Positions 12,582-21,539 of a stretch of 64,000 nt of DNA are shown here, piece after piece. The stretch's first letter is position 1, and each line of letters opens with the position of its first letter. The DNA is from Limnobacter alexandrii (lineage in GTDB: Bacteria; Pseudomonadota; Gammaproteobacteria; Burkholderiales; Burkholderiaceae_B), in assembly GCF_005871185.1 (NCBI RefSeq), contig NZ_SWKN01000006.1:522014-586013 (forward strand), given 5' to 3'. Both the position numbers and the translations under genes were made by a program. Below the pieces are notes generated by a model. That model did no database searches and was not told where the DNA came from. It saw only the letters and a list, made by a program, of their open reading frames with translations.

Positions 12582-12761
12582 TGAGGCTTGGGTGCTGCAC
12601 CGACTGGCCGGCTTTGCAAGGCTTCCCGGCGGCTTCGCAGCGAGGGGCGACCTGCAAGGTCGATGCGAAGACGCTTAAGCGTTTCGCATGCCACACGCCA
12701 GAAGCATCAAGCCGGAATCAGAAGGCTTGCTTAGGCCAACCGGTGCAGCACCCAAGCCTCA
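12582..12761. repeat. Long inverted repeat, 28-base arms
   Basis: The left arm 12582-12609 starts TGAGGCTTGGGTGCTGCACC and ends TGGCC. The right arm 12734-12761 is its reverse complement with two mismatches. The arms are about 125 bases apart, and weaker similarity (GCAAGGCTTC) continues inward. The arrangement could form a cruciform or be the ends of a small mobile element. Confidence 0.75.
12663..12689. repeat. 26-base palindrome with one extra G
   Basis: ATGCGAA, an unpaired G at 12670, then ACGCTTAAGCGT, then TTCGCAT. Apart from the single G the sequence is a perfect palindrome with 13-base arms. It lies inside the long inverted repeat. There is no T-run, so it is not a standard terminator. 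Confidence 0.7.
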
Positions 12762-12813
12762 GATCATCCATGTAGCAAATCCTGCATATCACTCCAAAAC
12801 CGACTCGCCCACA

Positions 12814-12829
12814 TGTTCCACGTGAAACA
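12814..12829 (-). promoter_or_regulatory. parS: parS centromere site 2
   Basis: TGTTCCACGTGAAACA on the plus strand, identical to site 1 when read on the minus strand. It ends one base before the stop codon of the TauE/SafE gene. The two sites therefore face in opposite directions across the gene-free region. Confidence 0.9.
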
Positions 12830-12830
12830 A

Positions 12831-13631
12831 TCAGCTCAGCCACGCCTTCACATACGGCCAGTAGCTGTCGTAGCTGGTTCGCAAAATCAAAAGAAACACC
12901 ACCGTCAGCAATGCCTTGCGCACAAACCCGGCACCCTTCCGAATTGCCAAACTTGCCCCTACCCTGGCCCCTGCCAAATTGAACACCGCCATCAACAAAC
13001 CCAAGGCAACAATGACATGCCCGGCCGGTGCGAACCATGCCAAGGATGCAATGTTGCAAGCGATGTTCACCATCTTTGCGCCTGCAGTTGCCGCCAAAAA
13101 ATCAAAGCCAAAAAAAACAACGAAGGCAACCATCAAAAACGACCCGGTGCCCGGGCCGAAAAATCCATCATAAAACCCAATGGCCAAACCCACACAGGCA
13201 CCAAAAAATCGCTCTCGATTCTTGTCCAGCTTGGGCGCATGCACGCTGCCCAGGTCTTTGCGCAAAAAGGTGTAGATCGCTACCGCAATCAACAACAACG
13301 GCAGCATCAAGCGCAACACCTCCGTTGAAATTTGGGTCACGATATAAGCACCACAATACGCCCCGATCAAAGCCATGGCCGTGGCTGGCAATACTGCATT
13401 CCAGGGCACTTGAATGGCCTTGGCATACTTGTAAGCAGCAAAGGTGGTTCCAACCACACTGGAAATTTTATTGGTGCCCAACAATGTGGCATGTCCTTGG
13501 CCAGGCATTAAACCGAACAGGGCCGGAATTTGAATCAAGCCACCCCCACCCACCATGGCATCAATCAACCCAGCACCGAATGCCGCTGCGCACAAAGCAA
13601 TCAACACCCACAGCTCAATGTTCTCAAACAT
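12831..13631 (-). CDS. TauE/SafE family membrane permease
   Basis: A 266-residue membrane protein with about eight hydrophobic segments and the glycine-rich repeats of the TauE/SafE (DUF81) family, such as LIDAMVGGGGLIQIPAL near the start and FFGPGTGSFLMVAF in the middle. Members export or import sulfite, sulfoacetate and related organosulfonates; the substrate here is unknown. The stop codon touches parS site 2. The pckG terminator lies just upstream of its start. Confidence 0.88.
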   Translation of the reverse strand: MFENIELWVLIALCAAAFGAGLIDAMVGGGGLIQIPALFGLMPGQGHATLLGTNKISSVVGTTFAAYKYAKAIQVPWNAVLPATAMALIGAYCGAYIVTQISTEVLRLMLPLLLIAVAIYTFLRKDLGSVHAPKLDKNRERFFGACVGLAIGFYDGFFGPGTGSFLMVAFVVFFGFDFLAATAGAKMVNIACNIASLAWFAPAGHVIVALGLLMAVFNLAGARVGASLAIRKGAGFVRKALLTVVFLLILRTSYDSYWPYVKAWLS

Positions 13632-13651
13632 GAAGAAATTCCGCAGAAAAG

Positions 13652-13676
13652 AAAACGGGCGCCTTGTGGGCGCCCG
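13652..13676 (-). terminator. Rho-independent terminator of pckG
   Basis: CGGGCGCC (13656-13663), loop TTGTG, GGCGCCCG (13669-13676) give a perfect 8-bp GC stem. On the minus strand it is followed by TTTTCTTTT. It lies about 50 bases past the pckG stop codon. Confidence 0.8.
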
Positions 13677-13728
13677 CCATAGGACTAATTCTGGAGTATC
13701 AGAAAAAAGTCAAAACGTTCAAGCCAAA

Positions 13729-15570
13729 TCAGGCTGCCAAACGGCTGGCGATTTGCGCTTTGGTTTCTTCCAGCTGTGCTGGCAAGTTGTGCTTCAGTTT
13801 TTCAAACAACTCGGCATGCAGGTCAAGCTCTTCGAGCCAAGCCGCCTTATCGATCGCGGTAATGGACTCGTATTGCTCTTTGCTGAATTCCAGACCTTCC
13901 CAAGAGATGTCGTCGTAGCTAGGTGATGTACCAAACACGTGGTCAACACCCTTGCCCTTGCCTTCAACACGCTCCAAAGCCCACTTCAACACGCGCATGT
14001 TCTCGCCAAAACCGGGCCAAATGAACTTGCCTTCAGCATCGGTACGGAACCAGTTCACGCAGAAAATACTGGGCAACTTGGCGCCAGACGATTCAAGCTT
14101 CTTGCCCAAATCAAGCCAATGCTGGAAGTAATCAGACATGTTGTAGCCACAGAATGGCAACATGGCAAACGGGTCACGACGAACAACACCCTGCTGTCCA
14201 AATGCGGCTGCGGTGGTTTCCGAACCCATGGTTGCGGCCATGTAAACACCCTCAACCCAGTTGCGCGCTTCGGTGACCAAAGGCACGGTAGTTGAACGAC
14301 GGCCGCCAAAAATGAAGGCATCAATTTCAACACCAGCCGGGTTGTCCCAGTTGTTGTCGATTACCGGGTTTTGCTCCGCGGCCACGGTGAATCGGGCGTT
14401 GGGGTGTGAGGCCTTGCGACCGCAGTCTGGGGTCCAGTCCTGACCAGTCCAGTCGACCAAGTGCGCAGGCGCCTCTTTGGACAGGCCTTCCCACCACACA
14501 TCGCCGTCGTCTGTCAGGGCCACGTTGGTGAAAATTACATTGGCGTTCAGTGAAGCCATGCAGTTCGAGTTGGTCTTGGTGTTGGTACCAGGTGCCACGC
14601 CGAAGTAACCGGCTTCAGGATTGATCGCGCGCAGTTTGCCATTGGCATCGGGCTTGATCCAGGCAATGTCGTCACCGATCGTGGTCACGGTCCAGCCCTT
14701 CATGGATGCGGGTGGAATCAACATGGCGAAGTTTGTTTTGCCGCAGGCCGACGGGAAAGCCGCTGCCACATGGTACTTCTTGCCCTCAGGGTTTGTAACA
14801 CCCAAGATCAGCATGTGTTCAGCCAACCAGCCCTGGTCGCGACCCATGGTAGAGGCAATGCGCAAAGCCAAGCACTTTTTGCCCAGCAAAGCGTTGCCGC
14901 CATAGCCGGAACCGTAAGACCAGATTTCACGGGTTTCTGGATAGTGAACAATGTACTTCGTGGTTGGATTGCAAGGCCACGCAACATCTTGCTGACCAGC
15001 TTCCAAAGGAGCGCCCACGGTGTGTACACAAGGCACAAACTCACCGTTCTCGCCCAACACGTCATACACGGCCTTGCCCATGCGCGTCATCATGCGCATG
15101 TTCACAACCACATAAGCAGAATCAGACAACTCAACACCAATGTGCGCAATCGGGCTACCCAAGGGGCCCATTGAAAAAGGCACTACATACAGGGTACGGC
15201 CGCGCATGGAGCCTTTGAACAAACCGTTCAATGTGGCGCGCATTTTGGCGGGGTCTTCCCAGTTGTTGGTTGGGCCTGCATCTTCTTTCTTTTCAGAACA
15301 GATGTAGGTGCGATCTTCCACGCGGGCGACGTCTGAGGGATCAGACCAGGCCAGGTAAGAATTGGGGCGCTTTTCGGGGTTGAGTTTGCGGAGTGTTCCC
15401 GCTTCAACCATTTCAGCGCAAAGACGGTCGTACTCTTCTTGCGAACCATCGCACCACACAATATTCTTGGGCTCGGTCAAGGCTGCAATTTCTTGCACCC
15501 AGGCCACAAGCTTTTTGTGCTTGACGTAAGACGGCACGGTCTGGCTGACCATAGACAGCACTGCACTCAT
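13729..15570 (-). CDS. pckG: Phosphoenolpyruvate carboxykinase (GTP)
   Basis: GTP-type PEPCK, 613 residues, interconverting oxaloacetate plus GTP with PEP, CO2 and GDP in gluconeogenesis. The P-loop with the hyper-reactive cysteine is FPSACGKTN. The kinase-2 motif is DDIAWI, and [12 protein letters not shown] is a further family motif. GGAGG lies eight bases before the ATG at 15570. It is transcribed alone, with its own terminator. Confidence 0.97.
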   Translation of the reverse strand: MSAVLSMVSQTVPSYVKHKKLVAWVQEIAALTEPKNIVWCDGSQEEYDRLCAEMVEAGTLRKLNPEKRPNSYLAWSDPSDVARVEDRTYICSEKKEDAGPTNNWEDPAKMRATLNGLFKGSMRGRTLYVVPFSMGPLGSPIAHIGVELSDSAYVVVNMRMMTRMGKAVYDVLGENGEFVPCVHTVGAPLEAGQQDVAWPCNPTTKYIVHYPETREIWSYGSGYGGNALLGKKCLALRIASTMGRDQGWLAEHMLILGVTNPEGKKYHVAAAFPSACGKTNFAMLIPPASMKGWTVTTIGDDIAWIKPDANGKLRAINPEAGYFGVAPGTNTKTNSNCMASLNANVIFTNVALTDDGDVWWEGLSKEAPAHLVDWTGQDWTPDCGRKASHPNARFTVAAEQNPVIDNNWDNPAGVEIDAFIFGGRRSTTVPLVTEARNWVEGVYMAATMGSETTAAAFGQQGVVRRDPFAMLPFCGYNMSDYFQHWLDLGKKLESSGAKLPSIFCVNWFRTDAEGKFIWPGFGENMRVLKWALERVEGKGKGVDHVFGTSPSYDDISWEGLEFSKEQYESITAIDKAAWLEELDLHAELFEKLKHNLPAQLEETKAQIASRLAA

Positions 15571-15828
15571 GCTAAAACCTCCAGATAGACAAATGTAATT
15601 CTTTTGTGCGGGGGCTTTGGCGTTGCTCTACAGTGTGACCGGAACATGACACCAAGCACACGGGCGATCGATATGTCGCTTATCCGCAAACTTAGCCCTC
15701 GAGTTTAACATGTTGTAAGCAAACGGAAATAAGTTTTTCCTATAGGCATAATCACCTAATCGCATACCGTGTTTGCTTTCCGACACAGGCGAGGTAAAGT
15801 GGCGAAACCAAACTACTACGGACGTGTC

Positions 15829-16434
15829 ATGAAGTTGATTGCAATATGCACAGGACTGGTTGCCCCACTCGTTTATCGCACCGCCTCGGGCGACATCAAA
15901 ACCGAAGCCAGCGGGATCAAAAAGCAGGCTGTGAGCACCGTAGAAAACCCCACATCAATTGAACTGAAAAAGCTGGGCCTGGAAGGTGATGAACAATGTA
16001 ATTTGTCAGTGCACGGCGGCCTGGACAAAGCGGTGTACATGATGCCGGCTGCACATTATGAATTCTGGAAAGCAAGGCGTCAGGAAAAGAATCTGGACAC
16101 TGATTTGCCTTGGGGATTTTTGGGTGAAAACCTGGTGGTGGAAGGTCTGGATGAAAGCCAAGTGCGCATTGGGGACGAGTTCGAGTTGGGCGAGGTGCGA
16201 CTTCGGGTTACTGATCCACGCGAGCCCTGTCACAAATTTGCGATCCGTATGGGCTATGGCGCTGCGCCCAAACAAATGATTCAACAGGGCAACTGCGGCT
16301 GGTATTTGCGGGTTGTACAGGCAGGGCATTTGCAAGCTGGGCTGCCACTCAAACATTTTGCCAATCCGCAGGGCAAAACCGTACTGGAATCATTTCGGAC
16401 CAAAACCCAAAAAGGGCAAATGGACTTGTTGTGA
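15829..16434 (+). CDS. MOSC domain protein (YiiM-like)
   Basis: A 202-residue protein from the ATG at 15829 (MKLIAICTG), chosen over the longer frame from 15769. The MOSC domain carries the conserved Cys segment REPCHKFAIRMG. NLSVHGGLDKAVYM and PWGFLGENLVVEGL are typical of YiiM-type proteins. These help metabolise hydroxylamino or N-hydroxylated compounds with a molybdenum cofactor. The 258-base gap before it, shared with pckG, holds an AACATGTT palindrome near 15710 but no clear promoter. Confidence 0.85.
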   Translation: MKLIAICTGLVAPLVYRTASGDIKTEASGIKKQAVSTVENPTSIELKKLGLEGDEQCNLSVHGGLDKAVYMMPAAHYEFWKARRQEKNLDTDLPWGFLGENLVVEGLDESQVRIGDEFELGEVRLRVTDPREPCHKFAIRMGYGAAPKQMIQQGNCGWYLRVVQAGHLQAGLPLKHFANPQGKTVLESFRTKTQKGQMDLL

Positions 16435-16440
16435 TGCCAT

Positions 16441-17469
16441 TCAAGCAAGCAACTGTTTTTTCCAGGCTTTGATTTGTGCTTTGGCTGAAGGCAACACAAG
16501 GCGCCCCACGCGATCGATCCAGACGGGGTTTGGATCGTAGCCAAAATGGGTCACTGCAAGCGCCAGGGCCTCTTCATCCCACCCGTCGTCCGCGTACAAA
16601 TCAAACAAGGCTTCAGCCAGCACAGGGCTTCTGGGCAAGGCACGCAGCCACTGCTCGGCCTGCACAATGGCATCACGTGAACGGCCTGCGTCGCGCAACA
16701 TGCGCACAGCCACCACTGCCTCAAAATCATCCACTGCCGATTTCCGAAGCAACTCAGCCAACAGGCGCTTGTCACCCAAGTATTCAAGCAGTGCTCGCAC
16801 ACGCAACCTTCGCCAGCGTTTGTCAAAGGAGCGCCAGCTTACATTGCTGCTGGGCTGCATTTCGTTCATGTCATTGATTTCCAGCTCAAGCAAGCCAAGC
16901 ACGGTGGACCTGTCACACAGCGCAATTTGTTTCCACCACCAGGAAGGGTCCACCAAGCCTGCCTGATCCAGCATGGCCACGGGATACACCAAATGTGCAC
17001 GCTCTATGGAATTCTCAATACGACTGGACACGATGCCCAACCAGTCACGCGTGAATTCACGGACTGCCTTGAGCAAAAAAACGTGCTTGTCATCCGCACC
17101 CTCACAAATGGCCAACAACTTTTGAAGTCCATGCGCACCCAACTCAACCAATAAATTAGGGTCTTGCTGGCGCTGCAACTCCGATTGCAACCAACCATCA
17201 AGAATTTGGGTACGCACTGCGATGCGCTCGCAAGACTGCGCCGACGGACAACGCGCCTGCCCCACAAAGCGATTAATCAGTTGTTTGAGTTTTCGTGGCC
17301 TGGACTTCACGTCTGCTTCGTCAGTTGAATCGAGAAGCTCACAGCAACTTTCCAGAAACTGGAATGCCCGGTGTAGATCGGGCATATGCTGGGAGGCACG
17401 ACCAAACCACAACATCCATTCTTGACCACTGCGTGCTGCCAATGGGGAGTTGTGCTGTTCCTTTAGCAT
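16441..17469 (-). CDS. Conserved-looking hypothetical, helical repeat protein
   Basis: A 342-residue soluble protein with no signal peptide or membrane helix. The C-terminal half looks like TPR-type helical pairs (RDAIVQAEQWLRALPRSPVL and ALFDLYADDGWDEEALALA). The N-terminal part has basic patches and many Trp and Cys residues (WMLWFGRASQHM, CPSAQSCERIAV). I do not recognise a named family. It is 40 bases downstream of the DUF2805 gene, so the two probably form an operon. Confidence 0.6.
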   Translation of the reverse strand: MLKEQHNSPLAARSGQEWMLWFGRASQHMPDLHRAFQFLESCCELLDSTDEADVKSRPRKLKQLINRFVGQARCPSAQSCERIAVRTQILDGWLQSELQRQQDPNLLVELGAHGLQKLLAICEGADDKHVFLLKAVREFTRDWLGIVSSRIENSIERAHLVYPVAMLDQAGLVDPSWWWKQIALCDRSTVLGLLELEINDMNEMQPSSNVSWRSFDKRWRRLRVRALLEYLGDKRLLAELLRKSAVDDFEAVVAVRMLRDAGRSRDAIVQAEQWLRALPRSPVLAEALFDLYADDGWDEEALALAVTHFGYDPNPVWIDRVGRLVLPSAKAQIKAWKKQLLA

Positions 17470-17509
17470 TCAAGACCTCCGGATTCAACCGGGTTATTTG
17501 ACGACTTGA

Positions 17510-17779
17510 TTAACGGTTTTTGTAATGTGCTGGCGCGTAGGCTTTGGTGCGAACAAAGCCGCGCAATTTCAAGTGCTTGGTTTTGCGACCAGCGACACGT
17601 TCCCGCCACATTCTGAAGCTGCTGGCTTTCATGTGGGTTCGCATCAACTCGATGGTTTGCGATTCATCCAAACCGAATTGAAGCTTGATGGCCTCAAAAG
17701 GCGTTCGGTCTTCCCAGGCCATTTCTACAACGCGGGAAACCTCTTCTTCAGACAATTTAAACTGCAAAGACTTGGACAT
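17510..17779 (-). CDS. DUF2805 / TIGR03643 family protein
   Basis: An 89-residue basic protein. The helical N-terminus (SEEEVSRVVEMAWEDRTPFE), IKLQFGLDESQTIELMR and the Lys/Arg-rich end (RMWRERVAGRKTKHLKLRGF) match the widespread DUF2805 family. Its function is unknown; the first half resembles a helix-turn-helix. It is probably co-transcribed with the hypothetical at 16441. Confidence 0.85.
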   Translation of the reverse strand: MSKSLQFKLSEEEVSRVVEMAWEDRTPFEAIKLQFGLDESQTIELMRTHMKASSFRMWRERVAGRKTKHLKLRGFVRTKAYAPAHYKNR

Positions 17780-17845
17780 CTGATCTCACTGACCGCTAAA
17801 CTGGAGAAAATTCAACAATCAGTATATGACAGAAGGGGCTTATAC

Positions 17846-18307
17846 GTGAAAAGAGCATTGCTGGGCTTGATCGTGTTGATCACTGTGGTGATCATTGTTT
17901 TTTTTGGCCTTGGCCTGTACTCAGAGACCGGAAGCCCGCCTGGATTAAGCAACGGACAACTGGCACCCTGCCCCGACAAACCCAATTGCGTAAGCAGCGA
18001 AAGCTCGCCGTCCGACGATCACTCCATTGCTGCGTTTCCCGTCACGCCCGGCATGGGGGAAGAACCCCTGTTGAAGGTCAAGGAAGTCATCGAGTTGCTC
18101 GGTGGCGATGTAAATTTTTCAAACGAGCAATACCTGGCCAGCACCTTTACCAGCGATCTTTTTGGTTTTGTGGACGACGTTGAATTTCGTGTGGACCAGG
18201 GCAGCGGATTGCTGCATGTTCGTTCAGCTTCGCGCGTTGGATACAGCGACATGGATGCAAACAGGAAACGTGTAGAGCAAATACGGACACTTCTCATCAA
18301 TAACTAG
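17846..18307 (+). CDS. DUF1499 family membrane-anchored protein
   Basis: 153 residues from a GTG at 17846, preceded by AGAAGGGG at seven bases; no ATG start is available upstream in a sensible place. An N-terminal membrane anchor (LLGLIVLITVVIIVFFGLGL) is followed by the DUF1499 signature PCPDKPNCVSSES and a mixed alpha/beta domain. Its function is unknown. It is divergent from the DUF2805 gene. Confidence 0.85.
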   Translation: MKRALLGLIVLITVVIIVFFGLGLYSETGSPPGLSNGQLAPCPDKPNCVSSESSPSDDHSIAAFPVTPGMGEEPLLKVKEVIELLGGDVNFSNEQYLASTFTSDLFGFVDDVEFRVDQGSGLLHVRSASRVGYSDMDANRKRVEQIRTLLINN

Positions 18308-18318
18308 GGTAATTACCC
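18307..18318. promoter_or_regulatory. GGGTAATTACCC palindrome upstream of the GAF-PAS gene
   Basis: A perfect 12-base palindrome 110 bases before the start at 18428. A further half-site ATGGGTA lies at 18340-18346. The halves resemble the TACC-type heptamers bound by NarL-family regulators, which are encoded nearby. The role is inferred. Confidence 0.45.
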
Positions 18319-18427
18319 ACGCAACTTTCCTATTTTTTAATGGGTAGTTCAAAAGTGTAGTCCCTCATACGAGTGACAAAGTGTAAAGTGAGTGTCGAGA
18401 GGAAAGAGGGACGGAGATACTTCCACA

Positions 18428-20803
18428 ATGAGCAGTCCAAATGAGATCAACGAGGCGGTCAGGCTCACTGAGCTTTACCAACTTGATATTCTGGACACGG
18501 AAAAAGAAGAGTATTTTGAAGCGCTTGTAGACTTGGGTTTGTCAGCGTTCAATTGCGCATTTTGCTTCATTGCATTTGTTGACTCCGATCGTCTCTGGTT
18601 CAAGGCCAAGCGGGGATTTGAAGTCAAGGAAGTACCGCGAGACCTGTCCATCTGCTCCTACACCATTCAGCACGAACAACCACATGTCATCAACGACTGT
18701 CTTGAGCACCCTGTGTTCAAAACCAATCCCTTGGTGCTCGGCAGCCCCTGGATACGCGCGTATTTGGGCATTCCTGTTCGCTCGGTGAGCGGCAACAACA
18801 TTGGCACCTTCTGTTTGCTCGACAGCAACCCACGCACATGGAGCAAAACCGAAGTAACCATCGCGGTTGCTTTGGCCAAACTGGTTGAACACAGTCTCGT
18901 TGAACGCGCATTAAAAGCCAAAGAATCAAACGAATTGAATTCAAAACAACAACACAACAATATTCAAGGTTTAGGTAGCTGGAAGAACGCTGGGCACGGG
19001 GAATGGATTGAATTGTCGCCTTCGATGGAACAGTGGTTGAGCCTTTCGCAAACCCGTGTGGTACAAGCCAGTTGGTTCCACAATCTGCCGATTGTGGAAG
19101 ACCGGGAAATGGTCGAGAAAGCACGACTTAAACGCGACGGAACTGCGTTTGTGTATCGGGTCCGGTTGCCTAGTGGTGACATCATTCGCTTTGAAGAACA
19201 GGTCTATGACAGTGGCAATTCTGGCGACACCCGCTTGTTCGGTTTGGTGAAAAAACTTCACGAACCCGACTTGGAGACACTTCATATTGATGCCTCAACC
19301 GAGACGGCAAACTTGCCCCGGATGGAACCCAACCAGGACCTGAAGAAATTTCCAAAATCATTCTTGAGAGAAACCGTGAAAGGCCGGGTCGCGCTCGATC
19401 ATCAGGGTTTGATTACCGGATTGGCCAGCGCGGGTGACGATGAGTTCACCAAGGTAAAACACAAGGAAAGTTTTATTGATCTGCTTCACGGCGAGGATCA
19501 AGAAACATTTTCGAATGTTTTGGAACGCTGCCTGAAAACCAATACAAGCTCTGAGGCATGGGTCCGCCTTAACTTTCAGGATGAAAACAGCACCTGGCTT
19601 CGCATGGAGCTTTGTCCCAAAAAAGGATTTACGGCATTCAAGAAACCATCGGTGATTGTGCGTTTTACAGCGATGATCAACAAATCCTCGTCGGTTCAAA
19701 AATCAATCTTCGATGAAAGCCTGTTGAATTTGACGGGCACCTTGGCCAAAGTCGGGGGCTGGTACTATCACCTCGAAAGTGGATCTCTTAAAACCACAGA
19801 AACCTTGCGAGAAGTATTGAGCGCGAGCAAAGATTCACTGAACACGATATTTCACCTCAGCTCGATTCTATCCAGATTGTCAGGACGAAATATTGCAGTC
19901 CTGTTCATAGAATGTATCAACAACCGCAAACCAGCCAGCCTCGAATTCGAGTCGCAAGAAGCACAGGACAGAAAAAAATGGTTCCGGATGATGATCCGTC
20001 CCTCCATCAGTGACGACGGAGTGCCGATGGGTCTGTACGGCTCCATTCTTGACATTTCTGAAACCCGGCGTGTTGAACAGTCGTTGGAGAAAAATCTGCT
20101 GACGTACAATTTGATTGTCGACAACCTCACGGATGGCTTGGTTGAAATCGACTCAAATTTGAATGTCAGCTTTGTGAATCGCAACGCAAAAACCCTGCTT
20201 CAAAAAGACAAGGAACTCTTCGTTCACGCCCTGCCTTTGAATGAACTGATTCCGGATCTCGACAAGCAACAGTTTTCGACTTTGCTCGAAACGGTCAACC
20301 AGGTAGGCTTTTCAAAATCTGTCGAACAATTTGTAGGGTTCATTAAACGATGGATTTCGCTGCGTGTTTTCAAGTCGGGTACGGGATACACCATCCTGAT
20401 CAAAGACATTACAAAACGCAAAAACCAAAGCAGCGACTTGTACATGCTGAACTCCGCGATTGAACAAATTCGTGAAGTCATCATGGTGACCAATGACATT
20501 CGCAAAACCAAAGACCCCTTTGGTTTGCTATACGTCAACTCGGCTTTTGAAACTTTTGTGGGCCAAAGCCGCGACAAATGGCTGGGAAGAAATCCCTATC
20601 ATCTGATTCATGGTCGCATACCGACCCGACACTACCGCCAGTTGCTGGTTGGCTTTTTGAGCCGTCAAAAAATTCTTGTGAAAACGGAATATGAAATCAA
20701 TCCCGAACACAAGGTGCCTTGCGACATCCTGATTTCACCGTTTCTGGACACCGCGCGCAATGCGCCTTGCTTTCTGATTGTGTTTCGGGTTTTTGAAAAC
20801 TGA
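18428..20803 (+). CDS. GAF and multi-PAS sensory protein without output domain
   Basis: 791 residues from the ATG at 18428. A GAF domain (about residues 14-170; LDILDTEKEEYFEALVDL, LSICSYTIQ, YLGIPVRS) is followed by several PAS-like domains. One ends at about residue 560 in SILDISETRRVEQSL, the next in ILIKDITKRK, and the last is at about 680-790. The protein stops after the last PAS: no HisKA, ATPase, GGDEF, EAL or methyl-accepting domain is present. It has no signal peptide, so it is cytoplasmic. It begins the signalling island and probably acts by binding a partner kinase or regulator. The earlier GTG at 18392 is a less likely start. Confidence 0.8.
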   Translation: MSSPNEINEAVRLTELYQLDILDTEKEEYFEALVDLGLSAFNCAFCFIAFVDSDRLWFKAKRGFEVKEVPRDLSICSYTIQHEQPHVINDCLEHPVFKTNPLVLGSPWIRAYLGIPVRSVSGNNIGTFCLLDSNPRTWSKTEVTIAVALAKLVEHSLVERALKAKESNELNSKQQHNNIQGLGSWKNAGHGEWIELSPSMEQWLSLSQTRVVQASWFHNLPIVEDREMVEKARLKRDGTAFVYRVRLPSGDIIRFEEQVYDSGNSGDTRLFGLVKKLHEPDLETLHIDASTETANLPRMEPNQDLKKFPKSFLRETVKGRVALDHQGLITGLASAGDDEFTKVKHKESFIDLLHGEDQETFSNVLERCLKTNTSSEAWVRLNFQDENSTWLRMELCPKKGFTAFKKPSVIVRFTAMINKSSSVQKSIFDESLLNLTGTLAKVGGWYYHLESGSLKTTETLREVLSASKDSLNTIFHLSSILSRLSGRNIAVLFIECINNRKPASLEFESQEAQDRKKWFRMMIRPSISDDGVPMGLYGSILDISETRRVEQSLEKNLLTYNLIVDNLTDGLVEIDSNLNVSFVNRNAKTLLQKDKELFVHALPLNELIPDLDKQQFSTLLETVNQVGFSKSVEQFVGFIKRWISLRVFKSGTGYTILIKDITKRKNQSSDLYMLNSAIEQIREVIMVTNDIRKTKDPFGLLYVNSAFETFVGQSRDKWLGRNPYHLIHGRIPTRHYRQLLVGFLSRQKILVKTEYEINPEHKVPCDILISPFLDTARNAPCFLIVFRVFEN

Positions 20804-20805
20804 GA

Positions 20806-21294
20806 TCAGGCCAGTGTGGCACCGAGGCTTGAATGATGTGTGCGTGGCGCAAACACCATGGCATGAATGGTTTTGACCAGATTGGTCATTGTTTCGGCGG
20901 TGTCTTTGCGCAAGAAACGCGCTTGCTGAAGGGCATCCGAACGATGTTCGGCCAAACTTTCTGCAAGCTCCAGGCTTTCCAGATTGCAAGACATGTAAGA
21001 CACGGGTACCGCATGAACATACCTGCTGTAAAACACCAGAATGTCCTGCAGGTCATCATGCGCATTGTCGGGAAAATGAAGATCTGACAACACGGCAGAT
21101 GGCAAAGGTCGCAGGCCTCGCTCAGCCTGATCAAAAGCGGCACGGATGTCCCCGAAGCGCTCAAACACCGTCAGGGAAATGGACAGGTAAGTCACTTTGG
21201 CAATTTCCTCGATCGCTTCTTCCACCACCAGGCGATAGAAAGGTGAATCTTCAGCGACCCAGACTTCCAGAGGTTTTGATTCCGACTCACTCAC
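20806..21294 (-). CDS. Stand-alone receiver-like protein
   Basis: 162 residues from the GTG at 21294, preceded by AGGTGA; a TTG at 21318 is an alternative. It has the receiver order: VWVAEDSPFYR (acidic pair), VLSDLHFPD (phosphoacceptor Asp), then PVSYMSC, where the usual Ser/Thr region falls. The beta-5 lysine is not obvious, so it may be atypical. No DNA-binding domain is present. It converges on the GAF-PAS gene and is divergent from the response regulator at 21540. Confidence 0.65.
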   Translation of the reverse strand: MSESESKPLEVWVAEDSPFYRLVVEEAIEEIAKVTYLSISLTVFERFGDIRAAFDQAERGLRPLPSAVLSDLHFPDNAHDDLQDILVFYSRYVHAVPVSYMSCNLESLELAESLAEHRSDALQQARFLRKDTAETMTNLVKTIHAMVFAPRTHHSSLGATLA

Positions 21295-21331
21295 AACATT
21301 CACCTGGCCAAACGGCAATTACACTCGATAG

Positions 21332-21363
21332 CGTTAGGTTACTGTAAGGACCGTAAGCTAACG
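21332..21363. promoter_or_regulatory. Imperfect inverted repeat in a divergent promoter region
   Basis: CGTTAGGTTAC (21332-21342) and GTAAGCTAACG (21353-21363) are inverted with one mismatch and a 10-base spacer. The repeat lies between the receiver-like gene and the response regulator, so it could be an operator for either. A C8 tract follows at 21378-21385. Confidence 0.45.
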
Positions 21364-21491
21364 TCAACACAAAGAGACCCCCCCCTATTTGAGGGACAAA
21401 TAATTCCGGGCCTGCACGCTTCAAATGAAGCCATCCTCCAAATGAAGGGGCATCGCTTCGAGGGTTCACACGTACCATAAATTGAATATAT

Positions 21492-21502
21492 CGGTAATAC
21501 CG
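21492..21502. promoter_or_regulatory. CGGTA-A-TACCG inverted repeat upstream of a response regulator
   Basis: A perfect inverted repeat with 5-base arms, 38 bases before the ATG at 21540. It resembles the GGGTAATTACCC site at 18307 and could be an autoregulatory target. The role is inferred. Confidence 0.4.
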
Positions 21503-21539
21503 GTTTTTATTTCTGGCAAACAAATTGGGAGGTTGCCGA

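Larger units (their letters stand above)
12276..12813. repeat. Gene-free structured region between two parS sites
   Basis: About 540 bases with no convincing gene; the short open frames have no ribosome sites or family likeness. The second half is rich in repeats. A 28-base inverted repeat has arms at 12582-12609 and 12734-12761 (two mismatches). A direct repeat of TGAGGCTT...G..TGCTG occurs at 12561 and 12582. A small hairpin CGACCT-GCA-AGGTCG is at about 12649-12663, and a long palindrome at 12663-12689. It looks more GC-rich than its surroundings, by eye. It may be a REP-type element or a structured centromere region. Confidence 0.6.

Noticed and set aside
12340-12696. Short open frames in the parS region
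   Set aside because: Frames on both strands overlap each other and the repeats; no ribosome site, no family likeness.
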